Below, piece by piece: positions 12,350 to 24,275 of a stretch of 64,000 nt of DNA. The position numbers were made by a program, and so were the translations under genes. A model generated the notes under the pieces. The model had not been told where the DNA came from. It worked only from the letters and a program-made list of their open reading frames with translations, and searched no databases. Numbering within the stretch: position 1 is the stretch's first letter; each line of letters starts with the position of its first letter. The stretch comes from Carex sylvatica. Lineage: Eukaryota; Streptophyta; Magnoliopsida; Poales; Cyperaceae. The stretch lies in NCBI GenBank assembly GCA_964058845.1, contig CAXKVR010000021.1, positions 186,001 through 250,000 on the forward strand, given 5' to 3'.

Positions 12350-13050
12350 AACATTTCTCATTAAAAAATGCAATAAAAACAACCGTTGGGCAGAAAAGAA
12401 TAATTTTGATTAATTGCTGGTTATATATCATTTTTTTTCTTCTCTCGTTGAGGCTTTAAAAAAAATAGAAAATTCCGTTGATAACAAGATTTCTCTCGTT
12501 CGAATAAAAAGTTATTATTTAACTATTTGACAATGATTTGATCAATGTATTTAAAAAAAAAAAACAACGATATAATTGTCAAACGATTTTTTGCTCAAAA
12601 TTTTCAGGTGCCAAAAAAATCGAGATGCTTATATCAATTGGACATTGAGCATTCATAAGCCCATGTACGTAGAAATGATTCTAAGACCAAAAAAAAATGT
12701 ATATAAGAAAAGTAAATATAATATTATAAGAAACAAAGTACTTAGATTGATTAAGTACCTGGATTTGAAATCCAAAATCTGAATCGGCCTATTTGCTTGG
12801 AGAATTGATCGTTAGATGAAACAAATTGGATCTCTTGGGCAAATTCCTGTTGGTTTTTTATTGCTCTCCTTTTGCAATAAATTTTGGAGAGATGAGAGAA
12901 AGAAATGGAAAGGGTAATTGCTAAGGTTTATTTATATAGAAAACAAAGAAGTCGGTTCCTTTATATATATATTCTACCACTTTTATTTTATAAATTTTCA
13001 TAAAAAGTAATTATGTATATATTAAATTTAGAAAATGCTATTTTCAGCTC
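12350..13050 (+). repeat. ~650-bp direct repeat, right copy
   Basis: Second copy of 6780-7425, with scattered substitutions and small indels. The peptide-like stretch here reads QKNRDAYINWTLSIHKPM and continues for some codons, where the left copy has a stop. The repeat boundaries lack TG...CA ends and a primer-binding site, so I do not treat the pair as LTRs. Confidence 0.6.
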
Positions 13051-13342
13051 AACTATTACAATATTTATTTAGAAAGTGCTATTATCAACTATTACAATAT
13101 TTAGAAAGTGCTACAATATTTGAAAAGTGCTATTGTTGACTACTATAAAATTTAGAAAGTGTTCGGATTAATAGAAAAATTCATTAAGGAAAAAAGATTA
13201 AAAAAAAAGGTACTTTGATCTGATGGAAAAAATCTTCTAGGATTGGGTAGAGTTTTTCATGTATTAAATCATAAATTAGCAATTGGGTAGAACTTCTGTT
13301 AACAAGCAAAACCAGAATAATTATGCAACATATATATATACA

Positions 13343-14150
13343 GAGGTTGGCTACTATGCTTATATAAGCATATCCTCACATATACTTACAACTCATTTTT
13401 GTGTTTCCAATGTCTAAATGGTCGATCTGAACCGTTAGATGTGATCTCTATATTGAAATGTCCTTGGAGACTAGATTTTACATTTTTATGAATTTTTTTA
13501 CTATTTATTAAGCCACTTTGAAAATCGCTGATCCAACGGTGGCTTAACAAAACAGTAAAATCAGAAGCCACCGTTGGATCAGCGATTTTCAAAGTGGCTT
13601 AATAAATAGTAATAAAATTCAGAAAAATATAAAATTTGGTCTTCAAGCACATTTCAATATAGAGATCACATCTAACGGTTCAGATTGACCATTTGGACAT
13701 TGAAAACACAAAAATGAGTTATAAGCATATGTGGTGATATGCTTATATAAGCATATCTCCACATATGCTTATAACTCATTTTTGTGTTTCTAATGTCCAA
13801 ATGGTCGATCTGAACCGTTAGATGTGATCTCTATATTGAAATGTGCTTGGAGACTAAATTTTACATTTTTCTGAATTTGTTTACTATTTATTAAGCCACT
13901 TTGAAAATCGCTGATCCAACGGTGGCTTAAGAAAACAGTAAAATTAGAAGCCACCGTTGGATCAGAGATTTTCAAATTGGCTTAATAAATAGTAAAAAAA
14001 TTTAGAAAAATGTAAAATTTAGTCTCCAAGCACATTTCAATATAGAGATCACATCTAACGGTTCAGATCGACCATTTAGACATTAGAAACACAAAAATAA
14101 GTTATAAGCATATGTAGAGACATGCTTATATAAGCATAGTAGCCAACCTC
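13343..14150. mobile_element. Dimeric palindromic MITE
   Basis: Outer TIRs GAGGTTGGCTACTATGC and its complement bracket two complete palindromic units that share one internal tip at about 13720-13770. Each tip contains the exact 18-bp palindrome TATGCTTATATAAGCATA. The unit matches the solitary element at 61760-62184. The flanks are TA-rich, so the target duplication is ambiguous. The short reading frames inside (about 13386-13592 and 13790-13975) are arm sequence, not genes. Confidence 0.8.
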
Positions 14151-14159
14151 TATATATAT

Positions 14160-15400
14160 GTTAGCTTCTTTGATATAGGCGCTCGTATGTTATGATCTAG
14201 TAAAACCCTGAATTGGTTATGTGATCTGCTCGCTTATAACGATCAACAAAATAAAGGTGTAAAAATAGAATATACAAATTCACTCAATTGACATCTTAAT
14301 GGTGATTGATAGTGTTAGATATCTCTAATCTGCAAACAGACTTGTATATATAACTTCATTTATCAAAGCTAAATCTGCAAACAGAATTAGTAAGTTGTCT
14401 TTGAACAAACGGTAAAATGAAAAAACGCAAACAAGGAATGATTGAACCTTTTTGTGACGAAGAAAAAAAAAATTGGAATATTTCTGTCCGTAAATGGAAT
14501 ATTAATATTTATGTTCTGCGATTTTAAGTTTTTAACACTTATAAAAAAAAAATCTGGACATTTGAGAATTTGGGACTCAGGGCCATCTCCCTGGATGTCC
14601 TGGACCAGGAACGGCACTGACTATAAATATATACTAATATTGTACCCGTGAGTTGCGTAAGAGGAAAAAATATCTCATAAAAAATAACATATTATCATAA
14701 TAAATTTAGACTAAATGACAAATAATATTTCTTAAATAACATATTAATGATATCTACACGTAAAGAATATTCTTTAAACAACATATTAAATAATATGTTA
14801 TTTGATATATATTTATTTTTTTATCTTTGACATATTTCATAAAACAAAATCTCAAACAAAATGACATATTAAATAACATATAGCATTTCTTAAATAATAT
14901 AAAAAATAGAAAGCTAGGAAGATATTAAAAGTTCCTTAAATGGCATTCAAAAATAGAAAGAAAAAAAATGACTAATCAGAAAGATGATGCAATCTCCATG
15001 TGGTGAGTACATGTCTAAAAATATTTAGACTTCTACACGTAAACAAACATTAAAAATACATATAATCAAAATATTTGATCGAAGGGCTAATATTCAATCC
15101 GAAATTTCATCTTTTAATCAAAGTCATTGTCAGTTCAGGACATCTACGTACTTAATATAAGAATTAATATATATATATATAGTTCTGAAGATGTACTTGT
15201 CCAACAACAGTACCATATAGTTGCAACACAAAATGAGAAAAAAAAAGTTTAACAAATTAACACAAGTGCTACTTATTTTAATATAAAAATAGGATATACA
15301 ATACTCTGTCCACTGGATCTAGAATTGAGAAAACAAAGAGAAAATATACAAGTACATCAAATAGATTAATTTACATATTTTTCCCATAGGCACAATATTC
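14160..15400. other. AT-rich spacer, no gene seen
   Basis: I see only AT-rich DNA, with a short TA run near 15168-15181 and repeated AATAACATATTA-type words between 14690 and 14880. No supported reading frame or TIR pair was found. Confidence 0.5.
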
Positions 15401-15408
15401 AGTCCACT

Positions 15409-15615
15409 GGTGCGGAATAGACGCCATTCTTTCCTTTCCGTAACCTGTCAGTAGTTAACATGTCTCCGCCATGCTGCAATTAATAAGCATATATCTTTTA
15501 ATTTGGTGTTATAAAAGATATAAATGAAAAAATATGGAGGAAAAAAAAAGAAAAAAATAGGTCATTACTGATTTCGATTAATTACCTTTTTACCAAGTAT
15601 TTGCAGTACTTATGT
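15409..15615 (-). pseudogene. Possible orphan terminal exon(s)
   Basis: On the minus strand, ATTAATTGCAG is followed by an open stretch HGGDMLTTDRLRKGKNGVY ending SAPVD and TGA (about 15475-15409). Upstream, CTTGGTAAAAAG|GTAATTAATC looks like a donor at about 15590. In one frame the join reads LGKKHGGD. The sequence further upstream is replaced by a palindromic MITE from about 15612. I do not recognise the product. It could be the tail of a gene destroyed by MITE insertion, or a distant exon of the NLR locus on the same strand. Confidence 0.25.
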
Positions 15616-15941
15616 TAGATGTGATCTCTATATTAAAATATGTTTTGAGATCAAATTATATATTTTTCTGAATTTTTTTACTATTTATTAAGTCACTTTG
15701 AAAATCGTTGATCCAACGATGGCTTCTGATTTTATTATTTTGTTAAGCCACCGTTGGATCCGTGATTTTCAAAGTGGCTTAATAAATAGTAAAAAAATTT
15801 AGAAAAATATAAAATTTGGTCTCCAAGCACATTTCAATATAGAGATTACATTTAACGGTTCATATCAACTTTTTGGATTTTAAAAATGAAAAAATGACTT
15901 ATAAACATATACCCTCATATGCTTATGTAAGTAGAGTAGCC
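15612..15941. mobile_element. Palindromic MITE, left tip missing
   Basis: Has the shared superfamily arm (TTTTTTTACTATTTATTAAG and its complement) around a short centre at about 15715-15760. The right tip keeps ATATGCTTATGTAAG and AGTAGCCAAC. The left tip is truncated at the presumed orphan exon. Confidence 0.7.
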
Positions 15942-15959
15942 AACATATATATATATATA

Positions 15960-16366
15960 GGAACATGCTAGCATGCTATGCGTAGCATAGAGAAACTCCG
16001 TGCAACGGCTCAATATTCAACTTTTTAAAATCATAATGGTCGATCCGAACCGTTCATCTTGTTCTCCATATTAATATGTATTTAGAGACCAAATTTTATA
16101 TTTTTTTGAATTTTTTTACTATTTTTTTAGATTTATTGAAAATCGCTGTTTTTTTATGGTCCAGATTTGCTGAAAACAGCGATTTTTGATAAATCTAAAA
16201 AAATAGTAAAACAAATTTCAAAAAATGTAAAATTTGGTCTCCAAACACATATTAATATGGAGAACAAGATGAACGGTTCGGATCGACCGTTAGGATTTTA
16301 AAAGGTCGAATATTGAGCCGTTGCACGAAGGCCCTCTATGCTACGCATAGCATACTAGTATTTTCC
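15960..16366. mobile_element. Palindromic MITE, GCTATGCGTAGC tip subfamily
   Basis: TIRs GGAACATGCTAGCATGCTAT and, from the right, GGAAAATACTAGTATGCTAT enclose the shared arms and a ~50-bp centre. The tip GCTATGCGTAGC is nearly self-palindromic. The flanks are (TA)n on both sides. Confidence 0.8.
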
Positions 16367-16385
16367 ATATATATATATATATATA

Positions 16386-16787
16386 GAAAATGCTAGTATG
16401 CTATGCGTAGCATAGAGGGCCTTCGTACAACGGCTCAATATTTGAGTTTTAAAAATCCTAACGGTTAATCCAAACCGTTCAACATAATCTCCGTATGAAT
16501 ATATACTTGTAAACCAAATTTTATATTTTTTAGAATTTTTTTACTATCTTTTTAGATATGAAAATCACTTGATTTGGAAATTATGCACCATTCAGATCTA
16601 GTGATTTTCTACATATCTAAAAAAATAGTAAAAAAATTCTAAAAAATATAAAATTTGGGTTGCAAGTACATATTCATATGGAGAACATGTTGAACGATTC
16701 GGATTGACCGTTAGAATTTTGAATACTCAAATATTGAGCCGTTGCACATATGCCCTCTATGCTACGCGTAGCACCGTAGCCAACTCC
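16386..16787. mobile_element. Palindromic MITE, second GCTATGCGTAGC copy
   Basis: Sits 20 bp from the previous copy, separated only by a TA run. The left tip is TGCTAGTATGCTATGCGTAG. The right tip contains CTACGCGTAG, a perfect palindrome, then GGTGCTACG/GTTGGC-type sequence on the complement, so this end has recombined with, or diverged toward, the GTTGGCTAC tip family. Confidence 0.75.
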
Positions 16788-16799
16788 ATATATATAGTG

Positions 16800-17760
16800 T
16801 CATATTGTGGGCAATTTTACAAAATAACCTACTTTTGAAAAAACTTTGCCAAAATATCTTCTCTTCAAAATCTTTAACAAAATAACCTTCTCGGACCCAC
16901 TAGTGTTAAATTTTTCCTTCTCTTTGTTTTACTCCCATTCATTTTTCTCTCTTAACTTTCCCAAAAAGTTACTGTCTCATTAGAGAAAATACAGTTTGTT
17001 CCTGGCTAAAATAGAAGTAGTTCCTGGACAAAACATAGCACTTTCAGACAGTTTCAGGGTCAGTTCCTGACCAAAACCAAAGTGCTGAAAAGTAGTATGT
17101 TCTGCCAAGGCCGAAACAGACAGTTCTTGGCCAAAACAACTGCGCAGAAAACAATTATTTGAGGAATGCTACTGGAATTACAAGCTGCTAGAACTAAGAT
17201 AACACATTCTTAATTTTTTAGGAGAGAATTTTTTTTTATGAGAACACATTCTTAATTGAATCACAATAACGGTAGATTAGATGTTAAATCTCCTAAAAAA
17301 TCACAAGCGGTTAGAATTGACAAAACTTTAGAAAGTTTCCAAAACAAAAAACTCATAATGACCTCCAAATATTATTGTAATATATTATATTACTAAATTA
17401 CTACATCAGCAAAACAAAGAGAAGAAAAAAATATTCAATATCATTACAAAATATAAATTATAAACTATATTCGTAGCCTTCTATTTAACCTTCCATACTT
17501 GTATCAAATTTCCAAAAATTCCTACAATAAAAAGAGATACATTTAAAAGCCTTCTAAATCCAACAATGAGTAGATCTTATGAACATAAATACAAATGAAA
17601 GCCAAGTTGTATAGAGCTAAAGTTCAAGTAGTATTACAACTAACTTAAAAGGATAACACAAGATAATTTATCAACTAAATATTGCATTTTTCTTATATTT
17701 GTGAATTTGTTATAGTAAAATTAACTACTTTGTGACAGACTATAAAATATAATATCATAC
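16800..17760. other. Spacer, no gene seen
   Basis: Contains a stretch with repeated CCTGGC/CAAAA words (about 17000-17140) and a weak inverted repeat near 17175-17330 (TTTTTTAGGAGA and complement). No reading frame is supported. Confidence 0.4.
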
Positions 17761-17764
17761 CAAA

Positions 17765-17950
17765 TGAGCGGAGTTGGGCGGGCTTCCGTAAAATTAGAGG
17801 AAAGGGGCGCACTACCGTAGAATCAGAGGAGGCAGAGAGGGGAGATGGGCAGGCTTTCGTAAAATCAGAGGAAAGGGGCGGGCTGCCGTAGAATCAAAGG
17901 AGGTAGAGAGGAGCGTGCACTATTGTATAATCAGAGGAGGCGACTTGGCG
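17765..17950. repeat. GC-richer minisatellite, ~72-bp unit
   Basis: Two full units, about 17770-17842 and 17843-17911, and a partial third. Each contains GGGCGGGCTTCCGTAAAAT-like and CCGTAGAATCAGAGGAGG-like halves, so the unit is itself a degenerate dimer. It stands out from the AT-rich surroundings. Function is unknown. Confidence 0.7.
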
Positions 17951-17999
17951 GAATAGTGTTATTTCACTCGAACCCTTGTATAGGCGATACACCATTCAC

Positions 18000-18225
18000 A
18001 TCTTGTTCTCCATATTAATATGTGCTTGGAGACCAACCGTTGGATCAACAATTTTCAAAGTGGGTTAATAAATAGTAAAAAAATTTAGAAAAATGTAAAA
18101 TTTGGTCTCCAAGCACATATTAATATGGAGAATAAGATGAACGGTTCATATCGACTTTTTGAATTTTGAAATTTCAAATTTGGATCATATGTATTTCGGC
18201 CCATATGCATACGAATGCATATTAG

Positions 18226-18261
<36 letters not shown>
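18000..18261. mobile_element. Palindromic MITE fragment plus (TA)n
   Basis: 18000-18215 has the shared arm in both orientations (CATATTAATATGTGCTTGGA and complement), but the centre and part of the left arm are deleted. A TA microsatellite follows at about 18229-18261. Confidence 0.6.
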
Positions 18262-18264
<3 letters not shown>

Positions 18265-18770
18265 TTTCATTAAATTTTAATTAGCCAGGCTTGACATAAC
18301 AAATTCTTCTATAATGATGATTTTAGCATGAAGAAAAACGAGTACAAAACATGATCTTGAAAAAGACTACAAAAGAATAAATTCATAATAAATAAAAATA
18401 AAAAATGGAAGTTTGCTAATCAGTATGCATATGATAAACTCATGTTAATCAAAGCTTTTTAATTAGTACTTTTATCTTCCTATAAAGTGATGAGCACAGA
18501 GCACCTCATTCCTTAACCTTGCATCTTAGCTGCTACTAAACTGTATCCATCTGCTGGCATATTATTTCCTCTGAGCTCAGTCGAAATTCAATCTAGTTTT
18601 CAGATATATAAAAAGAAAGGTGATTGTTAGATAACTAGCAATGGACTTTGGCTATCATAATGCACTACAACTGTACAAGCAGCAAAAGGAGGAAAGAATG
18701 ATCATTGACAAATTAAACAAAAAGATATTAAATCATCCACTAAAGCCCATTTTCAATGTATTGATTTTGT

Positions 18771-18884
18771 TTCAAGCAGAAATGATTGAAGTGGCTTGAA
18801 TTGACTGAACTTGCAAGCCTACCTGATAATAGCAAATACTTGTATTGAAAGTGTCAGCATTAAGCTATACTGGAATATCTAATG
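18771..18884 (-). other. Possible extra C-terminal splice of the NLR
   Basis: The last NLR codons read TTCCTATTCAG|GTAATACAT, an almost ideal donor three codons before the stop. An acceptor CTATTATCAG at about 18822 opens a short in-frame tail (VGLQVQSIQATSIISA, then stop near 18771). Either ending is possible. Confidence 0.3.
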
Positions 18885-21800
18885 TATTACCTGAATAGGA
18901 AATTTGCGGATATATACTTCTGTGATGTTTCTGAGCTTCAGACATTCTTTATATATCTCATTATAGCTGTTTCTTGATAGTTCTTGAATACGAGGGAACC
19001 TAATCCACAATGAATTAAGGGAAGGGAAAAGATGAAAAGGAAATGACTGAAGATTTTTACAGCTTCTAATATCAACCAAGTCGATAGATCTAATTAGGAG
19101 CTGTGGAGAAATTTCTTGTTCTTCAGTAAAAGCAGAAACTTCCAGGTAAAAATATTGAAGAGAAGTGAGTTGCTTGCATATAGGTAAGGTTAAAAGGGCA
19201 AGAGAGTCTCCTTTGACACTTTCTAGAGACAATGAGAAGTTTGGTTCAGTCCTCTCTATTTCTTTTGATGCAGAATCCCAAGCTACAACGAAACCAGGGC
19301 ACTTGCGAAAATGCAACCTTTCCAAGTTGACCCAGGACCTTAGACCTTTCATTGAGCTTAGTTTTTTACAAGATTTAATTTCAAGGCTCCTCAAACAGAC
19401 CAAATGCTCCCCAAATGTAAGGGAAGTGAGTGATTGGCACCCCTTTATAACCAAATTCTCTAAGGCCACAAAATAATGCAAGTCCAAAGATTCCAAACTG
19501 GAGATATAAGATATCTCTAGATAATGAAGAGAGCTAAGCTCATGAAAAGCTAGTACTTCACCCACCTTAAGGCTCGAACAGTTATTCAGGATCAGCCTGA
19601 ACTTTAGTTTGTCGAGGTAAACGAACTCATGGTAAACCATTGATTTAACAAATTGAGTATTTTCAATTGATATATAAGAAAGTAGAGAACTGTACGGAAG
19701 CAGTGGTAGTTGAAAAATTAGTGGACAATCTTCTATTATGAGACTCTCTAGAGAAGGAAATCTCTCCAATAATACCTCAGATGTAGCACATCCTGAGAGA
19801 GGAAGATCCACTAATTTAGTGCAACCTTCAATTGTGAGTTTTTTTAGTTTTTTGAAGCAAAGAAACTGTTCATGTTGGTCACTCCACACCCATTTTTCGA
19901 GATCCGGCATATCTATGATCTCCAGCTCTTCCAAAGATGGAAATTTCATGCTTCGACGAGTACCATAGCACTGGGGTCCAATTTCCCTTACAGCCAATCC
20001 AGACAGCTCCAGATTCTTGAGAAATTCTAACTCCCCTATAGGTGGAAGCAACTCCCATGCTTTACAATTCATTAGAGTTAGAGACTCAAGAAAAATGAGA
20101 GAGGGTTCTAACCACGTGGGAGAAGCCACGCCACCATATCCTTCTATACCAAGCGAATGGAGGTTGGTGTTTGGTTTAAGGCCCTCCAAGACACATTCAT
20201 TCTCTTGTTCACCATAATTCCATTGTAAATACAAGGCATCAAGCTTCTCTTTCTCTACTAGTCTAGCCTTGCTTGCCTCTCTCTTAAATTTTACATTCTC
20301 AAGATTCGAGATGTGGAGCGATCCTCCAATCCCCTTAAGAGAGCCTAATTGTTCTATCTCAAAGCCTATTTTTGGTTGAACATCAAATTCAGCTCTTGCA
20401 GGGAGGTTAGTTTCCCTACATCACATATCTTAGAGTGCAGCTTCTCTTCAACAATAAAATGCCGCAAGCTAACAAGGTCACTGAAATTCTTTGGCAACTC
20501 CTGAAGCCTAGCTTCAATTTCAAACACTTCTAGGTGATATAGCCTACATATTTCTCTTGGAAGGGTCTGGCAATTGTCAAAATCCGACATAACTAATCTT
20601 AGATATCGGAGGCTAACAAAATTCTGAAAGTTAAGATTTTGTAGTTGTACCTGGGAGCATAGAAGTAATCTCAATGCACGGAGAAATTTTGTTTCTTTGA
20701 GTAGGTCCAATATAGTTTGGAAAATACCTGAAGGCAATTCATCCCAATTAATTATCGTGCTTAGATTCTCTCCTTTCAAACACGCCAATGCCCTGACTAC
20801 TGCTTCTTCAGGTTCAGCATTTTTCTTACTATAAAAGATAGACAAATGACGTATGGTTGATGAAATTTGTCTAGTTTCGGAACCATTAATGGATAAACAT
20901 TCTTTGAACGCAACCATACATGCCAAATCATGAATCAAGTCATGTTGAAATGTATAATACACTAAACCACCACATGTTGATTGTTTGGTTTGGAAGAATC
21001 CACGGTTGAATAGATTATTGAAGTAAGCACTCCCAATATCCTCTATCACTTTGCCTTCAGATCTTACATCGAGAAAACCTTGAGCCATCCATAGATATAC
21101 CAACTCCTTACATGTAAAAGGGTGATCCTCTAGAAAAATAGCACAATATGAGAAACACCTTTGGAGATGAAAGGGCATATGCTCATAACTTAACCGGAGT
21201 GCGGGCATAATATCATTTGGGCCACTCTGAGATCTCCACTCTTCACTGTCCCTTATTTTCATCCAATATCTCTCATCAAGATTTTCTTTTAACGTAATAC
21301 TTACAGTTTTTGCTGCTAGTGGGTTACCCTTCAACTTATTGGCAATTTGTTGTCCGATATTTCTTAACCTTGAATTTCCTCCATAGTTTGGATCATTGAA
21401 TATACATGCACTAAAGAATGGTAAAAATGCATTATCATCTAGACCCTGCAAATAAGTATTATCTTTTGCATCGACCATTTTGGCAACAGATTGGTTTCTA
21501 GTCGTCACTAAGATTATGCTCCCTTTCACCATGCAATTATTTAATGGAGCTACCATTAAATCCCATTGGCTCTTATCTTTATCTTCCCACATGTCATCCA
21601 AAACAAGTAGGAATCTCTTCAAGACCAATTCATCCTGAAGTTTATTTTGGAGCTCATTGAGGTTACAGAGTTCAGAATATCTTTTGCCACAGGCACCTTC
21701 TAGCATCTCGCGTGTAAGCCTGATTGTATCAAAATGAGTAGACACACAAATCCAGGATCTAACTTCAAAGTAGCTATGAATTTTTGGATCATTGAAAACT

Positions 21801-22390
21801 AGTTGAGCAAGGGTAGTCTTTCCCACACCACCACTACCAACTATTGCTAGAACAGAGACCTTATCAACTATTGCAGTTTTTTCATTTGTTAATAGGTATA
21901 TTAGTCGGTCATGCTCTTGGTCTCTCCCAAAAATCCTAGGTTCAGTGAGAAATGATGTCGTTTGCCGTAAGTTTGTTGCTTGATCAGTTTGACTTGTTTC
22001 AGTAATCTGGGCAGTTATGACTAGTGATTCTGTTTGCACAGCGTCGCGCACTTTCTCCTGAGATTTCTGCAACTGCTCGGCTAACTCATTCATTCTTTGG
22101 GACATATTAATTCTGGAAGAGATGGTTTTGGATAGTGATACTAACACATCTCGTGCAGAGCAACAAGACATCCCCTTCAAAGGTGAAAGGATGGAATTGC
22201 TTGTGAGCCGAAAACCGGAAGAATAGGATGCAGCTGATGATTTATTGGTGAAGTTTATTTTCTCCAGAGCACCTGTTAGAAAAATTATACAAAATAGAGA
22301 AATTAGTGGAATCGTAATCTGTGACCGTAAAATAAAACAATGTCATCTACCATAACTTTTGAGATGTAATGAGATAATAAAACATGTTAA

Positions 22391-22746
22391 TAGAGTGGGA
22401 AAAATGGCAAAGCAGAGTCGGCTCCGTCACGGAACAACACGACATGCGTGTCAGTTACGTGTCGTGACTCGCATGTCCTATGCCGTGACCATCTGCATTC
22501 CGTGACCATCTTTTGAAATTTGAAATTTGGCACGTAGTCAAGCGAGTCACGTGTAATTAGGACCGTTAGATCAAATGATGAATATTGAATAAACTAGCCT
22601 AAATTATGAAAAAAAAAAAGCAAACGTGACCAGTCACGCATGGACACGACATGTTTGGTCATAGCACGTTTGGGCACAGCGTGACTCGCGTGCCATTACC
22701 ATCCCTCGACATTTTGATCACAGCACGGCAGGTTTTTTCCACTCTA
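22391..22746. mobile_element. hAT-type MITE in the NLR intron
   Basis: The ends TAGAGTGGGAAAAA and TTTTTTCCACTCTA are terminal inverted repeats. They are flanked by a perfect 8-bp target duplication, CATGTTAA, at 22383-22390 and 22747-22754. TAGNG ends with 8-bp duplications are diagnostic of hAT elements. The interior is rich in GTGAC/GTCACG words. It is 356 bp with no transposase, so non-autonomous. Confidence 0.85.
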
Positions 22747-23889
22747 CATGTTAAGGATGCTATGGAGGACCATTTCTGCAATAAATGGACAGCACATCAT
22801 GTCTCCAATTCTCACAAAAGACTATTATTCCTTACCAGAAGTACGTACGTAGAAGTATCAATATTATTGAAGGAACTTCTATACCAGAAATTCGTAGAAG
22901 TGTCAGAATTGCTTGGTAGCTTATATATGTACAAATTTACAATTTTTAAGTTCAGTTGGGCATACCGTCAAAGGCAGAGCCACAGTCATCCAAGAGTAGA
23001 CAGTTGTCTATTTCTGAATTTAAACAATTGTACTGAGTTTATAGGACTAACTCGCTGTCTAAATCCGATAAGGACTGTTGCCTATCCCAGATAATTAAGG
23101 TTTGTTGCCTGCCTATGTAAAAAACTCGCAACCTAGATTTCGTAGCTGGCGTCGAAGTCATTGTTTAATTAAATGATTATTTAGGAGAGGAAAGAGTGAA
23201 CAAAATGAAGGTAGAAGGAGAGATTCTGACAGATTGGGATTTGGGACAATTTTTTAGATGGTCATTTGGGCCAACTTCTGTGTGGGCTTTAAAAATAGAA
23301 TATTGAAATAACGATGTATGTGGCTGATAAATGTAAAGAAAGAAGTATGTGCAAATTTGTGTGGAGAGATTTGAGCAGAGATCAAAATAAGAAAATTTGA
23401 GATGGAGCTTGATTTAGGACAAGAGAAAAGTAATTGGGCTAGTAAATTAAATGTACCGAAAGTACCGAAAAGTAAAAGCTGATAAAATAATAGTGGTTTT
23501 TAACTAAACAAATTTTATCAAAGAAAAATAAATAAATAAAAATTGGAAATGAAATTTTTTGACAAAATAAATGTATTCTATTATATTAGTGATTATTTGA
23601 ATGTACGTTTGAGTGAACATAATTTTTCGACCAAATAATTTATTTCTATTTTTTTTAGTATAAAGCAAGTTTTTTTCGAGAAAATCCAAGTTTTCAATCT
23701 ATTTTGGCCAATTTCTACAACTCATTTGATCTTGATTCCATGATCAACTTATTAATTTTGATTCTGATTTTCATACCCATGATTCTAGGTTGAATACATC
23801 AGTGCCACGGTTCGTGCTTGGCTTTGGCGCTCTGTCGTAAACCATAGCGACTATATTATATTTTATTCCAGTATTCAATTTCTCATTAT

Positions 23890-24275
23890 TTAAGGAGGAG
23901 AGATCCACTTACAACATTTAAAAGTTACAACATTTTACAATAATTTGATTTTGTAATTTTCATAGCCCAAACAGTTGATCCAAACCGTCCAACATAATAT
24001 ATATATTAAAATATGCTTGAATATCAAATTTTATATTTTTTTAGATTTTTTTTACTATTTATTAAGTATTTTACAAAACTATTATTTTTTAGTGGTCTAG
24101 AATTGTCTAAAAACATCAGTTTTGTAAAATACTTAATAAATAGTAAAAAAATTTCAAAAAAATGTAAAATTTGATATTTAAGCACATATTAATATAGAAA
24201 TCATATTTAACGATTTGAATTGACTATTTGAACTTTAAAAATCACAAGACCAAATTGTTGTAAGATGTGGTAACT
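23890..24275. mobile_element. Palindromic MITE in the NLR intron
   Basis: Superfamily arms face a centre at about 24085-24110 (TTTACTATTTATTAAGTATTTT and complement, split). The outer parts contain ACAACATTT and its partner on the other side. The tips are diverged and no clear target duplication is seen. Confidence 0.65.

Noticed and set aside
6780..13050. The two direct repeats as LTRs of one retrotransposon
   Set aside because: No TG...CA ends, primer-binding site, polypurine tract or gag-pol frame between them; the interior is a fold-back plus a LINE.
13386..13975. Minus-strand frames with similar peptides (K-I-A/S-D-P-T-V-A starts), also at 61824-62120
   Set aside because: They are translations of MITE arms; the same peptide appears on both strands because the element is palindromic.
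19165..20217. Plus-strand frames opposite the LRR exon
   Set aside because: Antisense shadows of the NLR coding sequence with no domain of their own.
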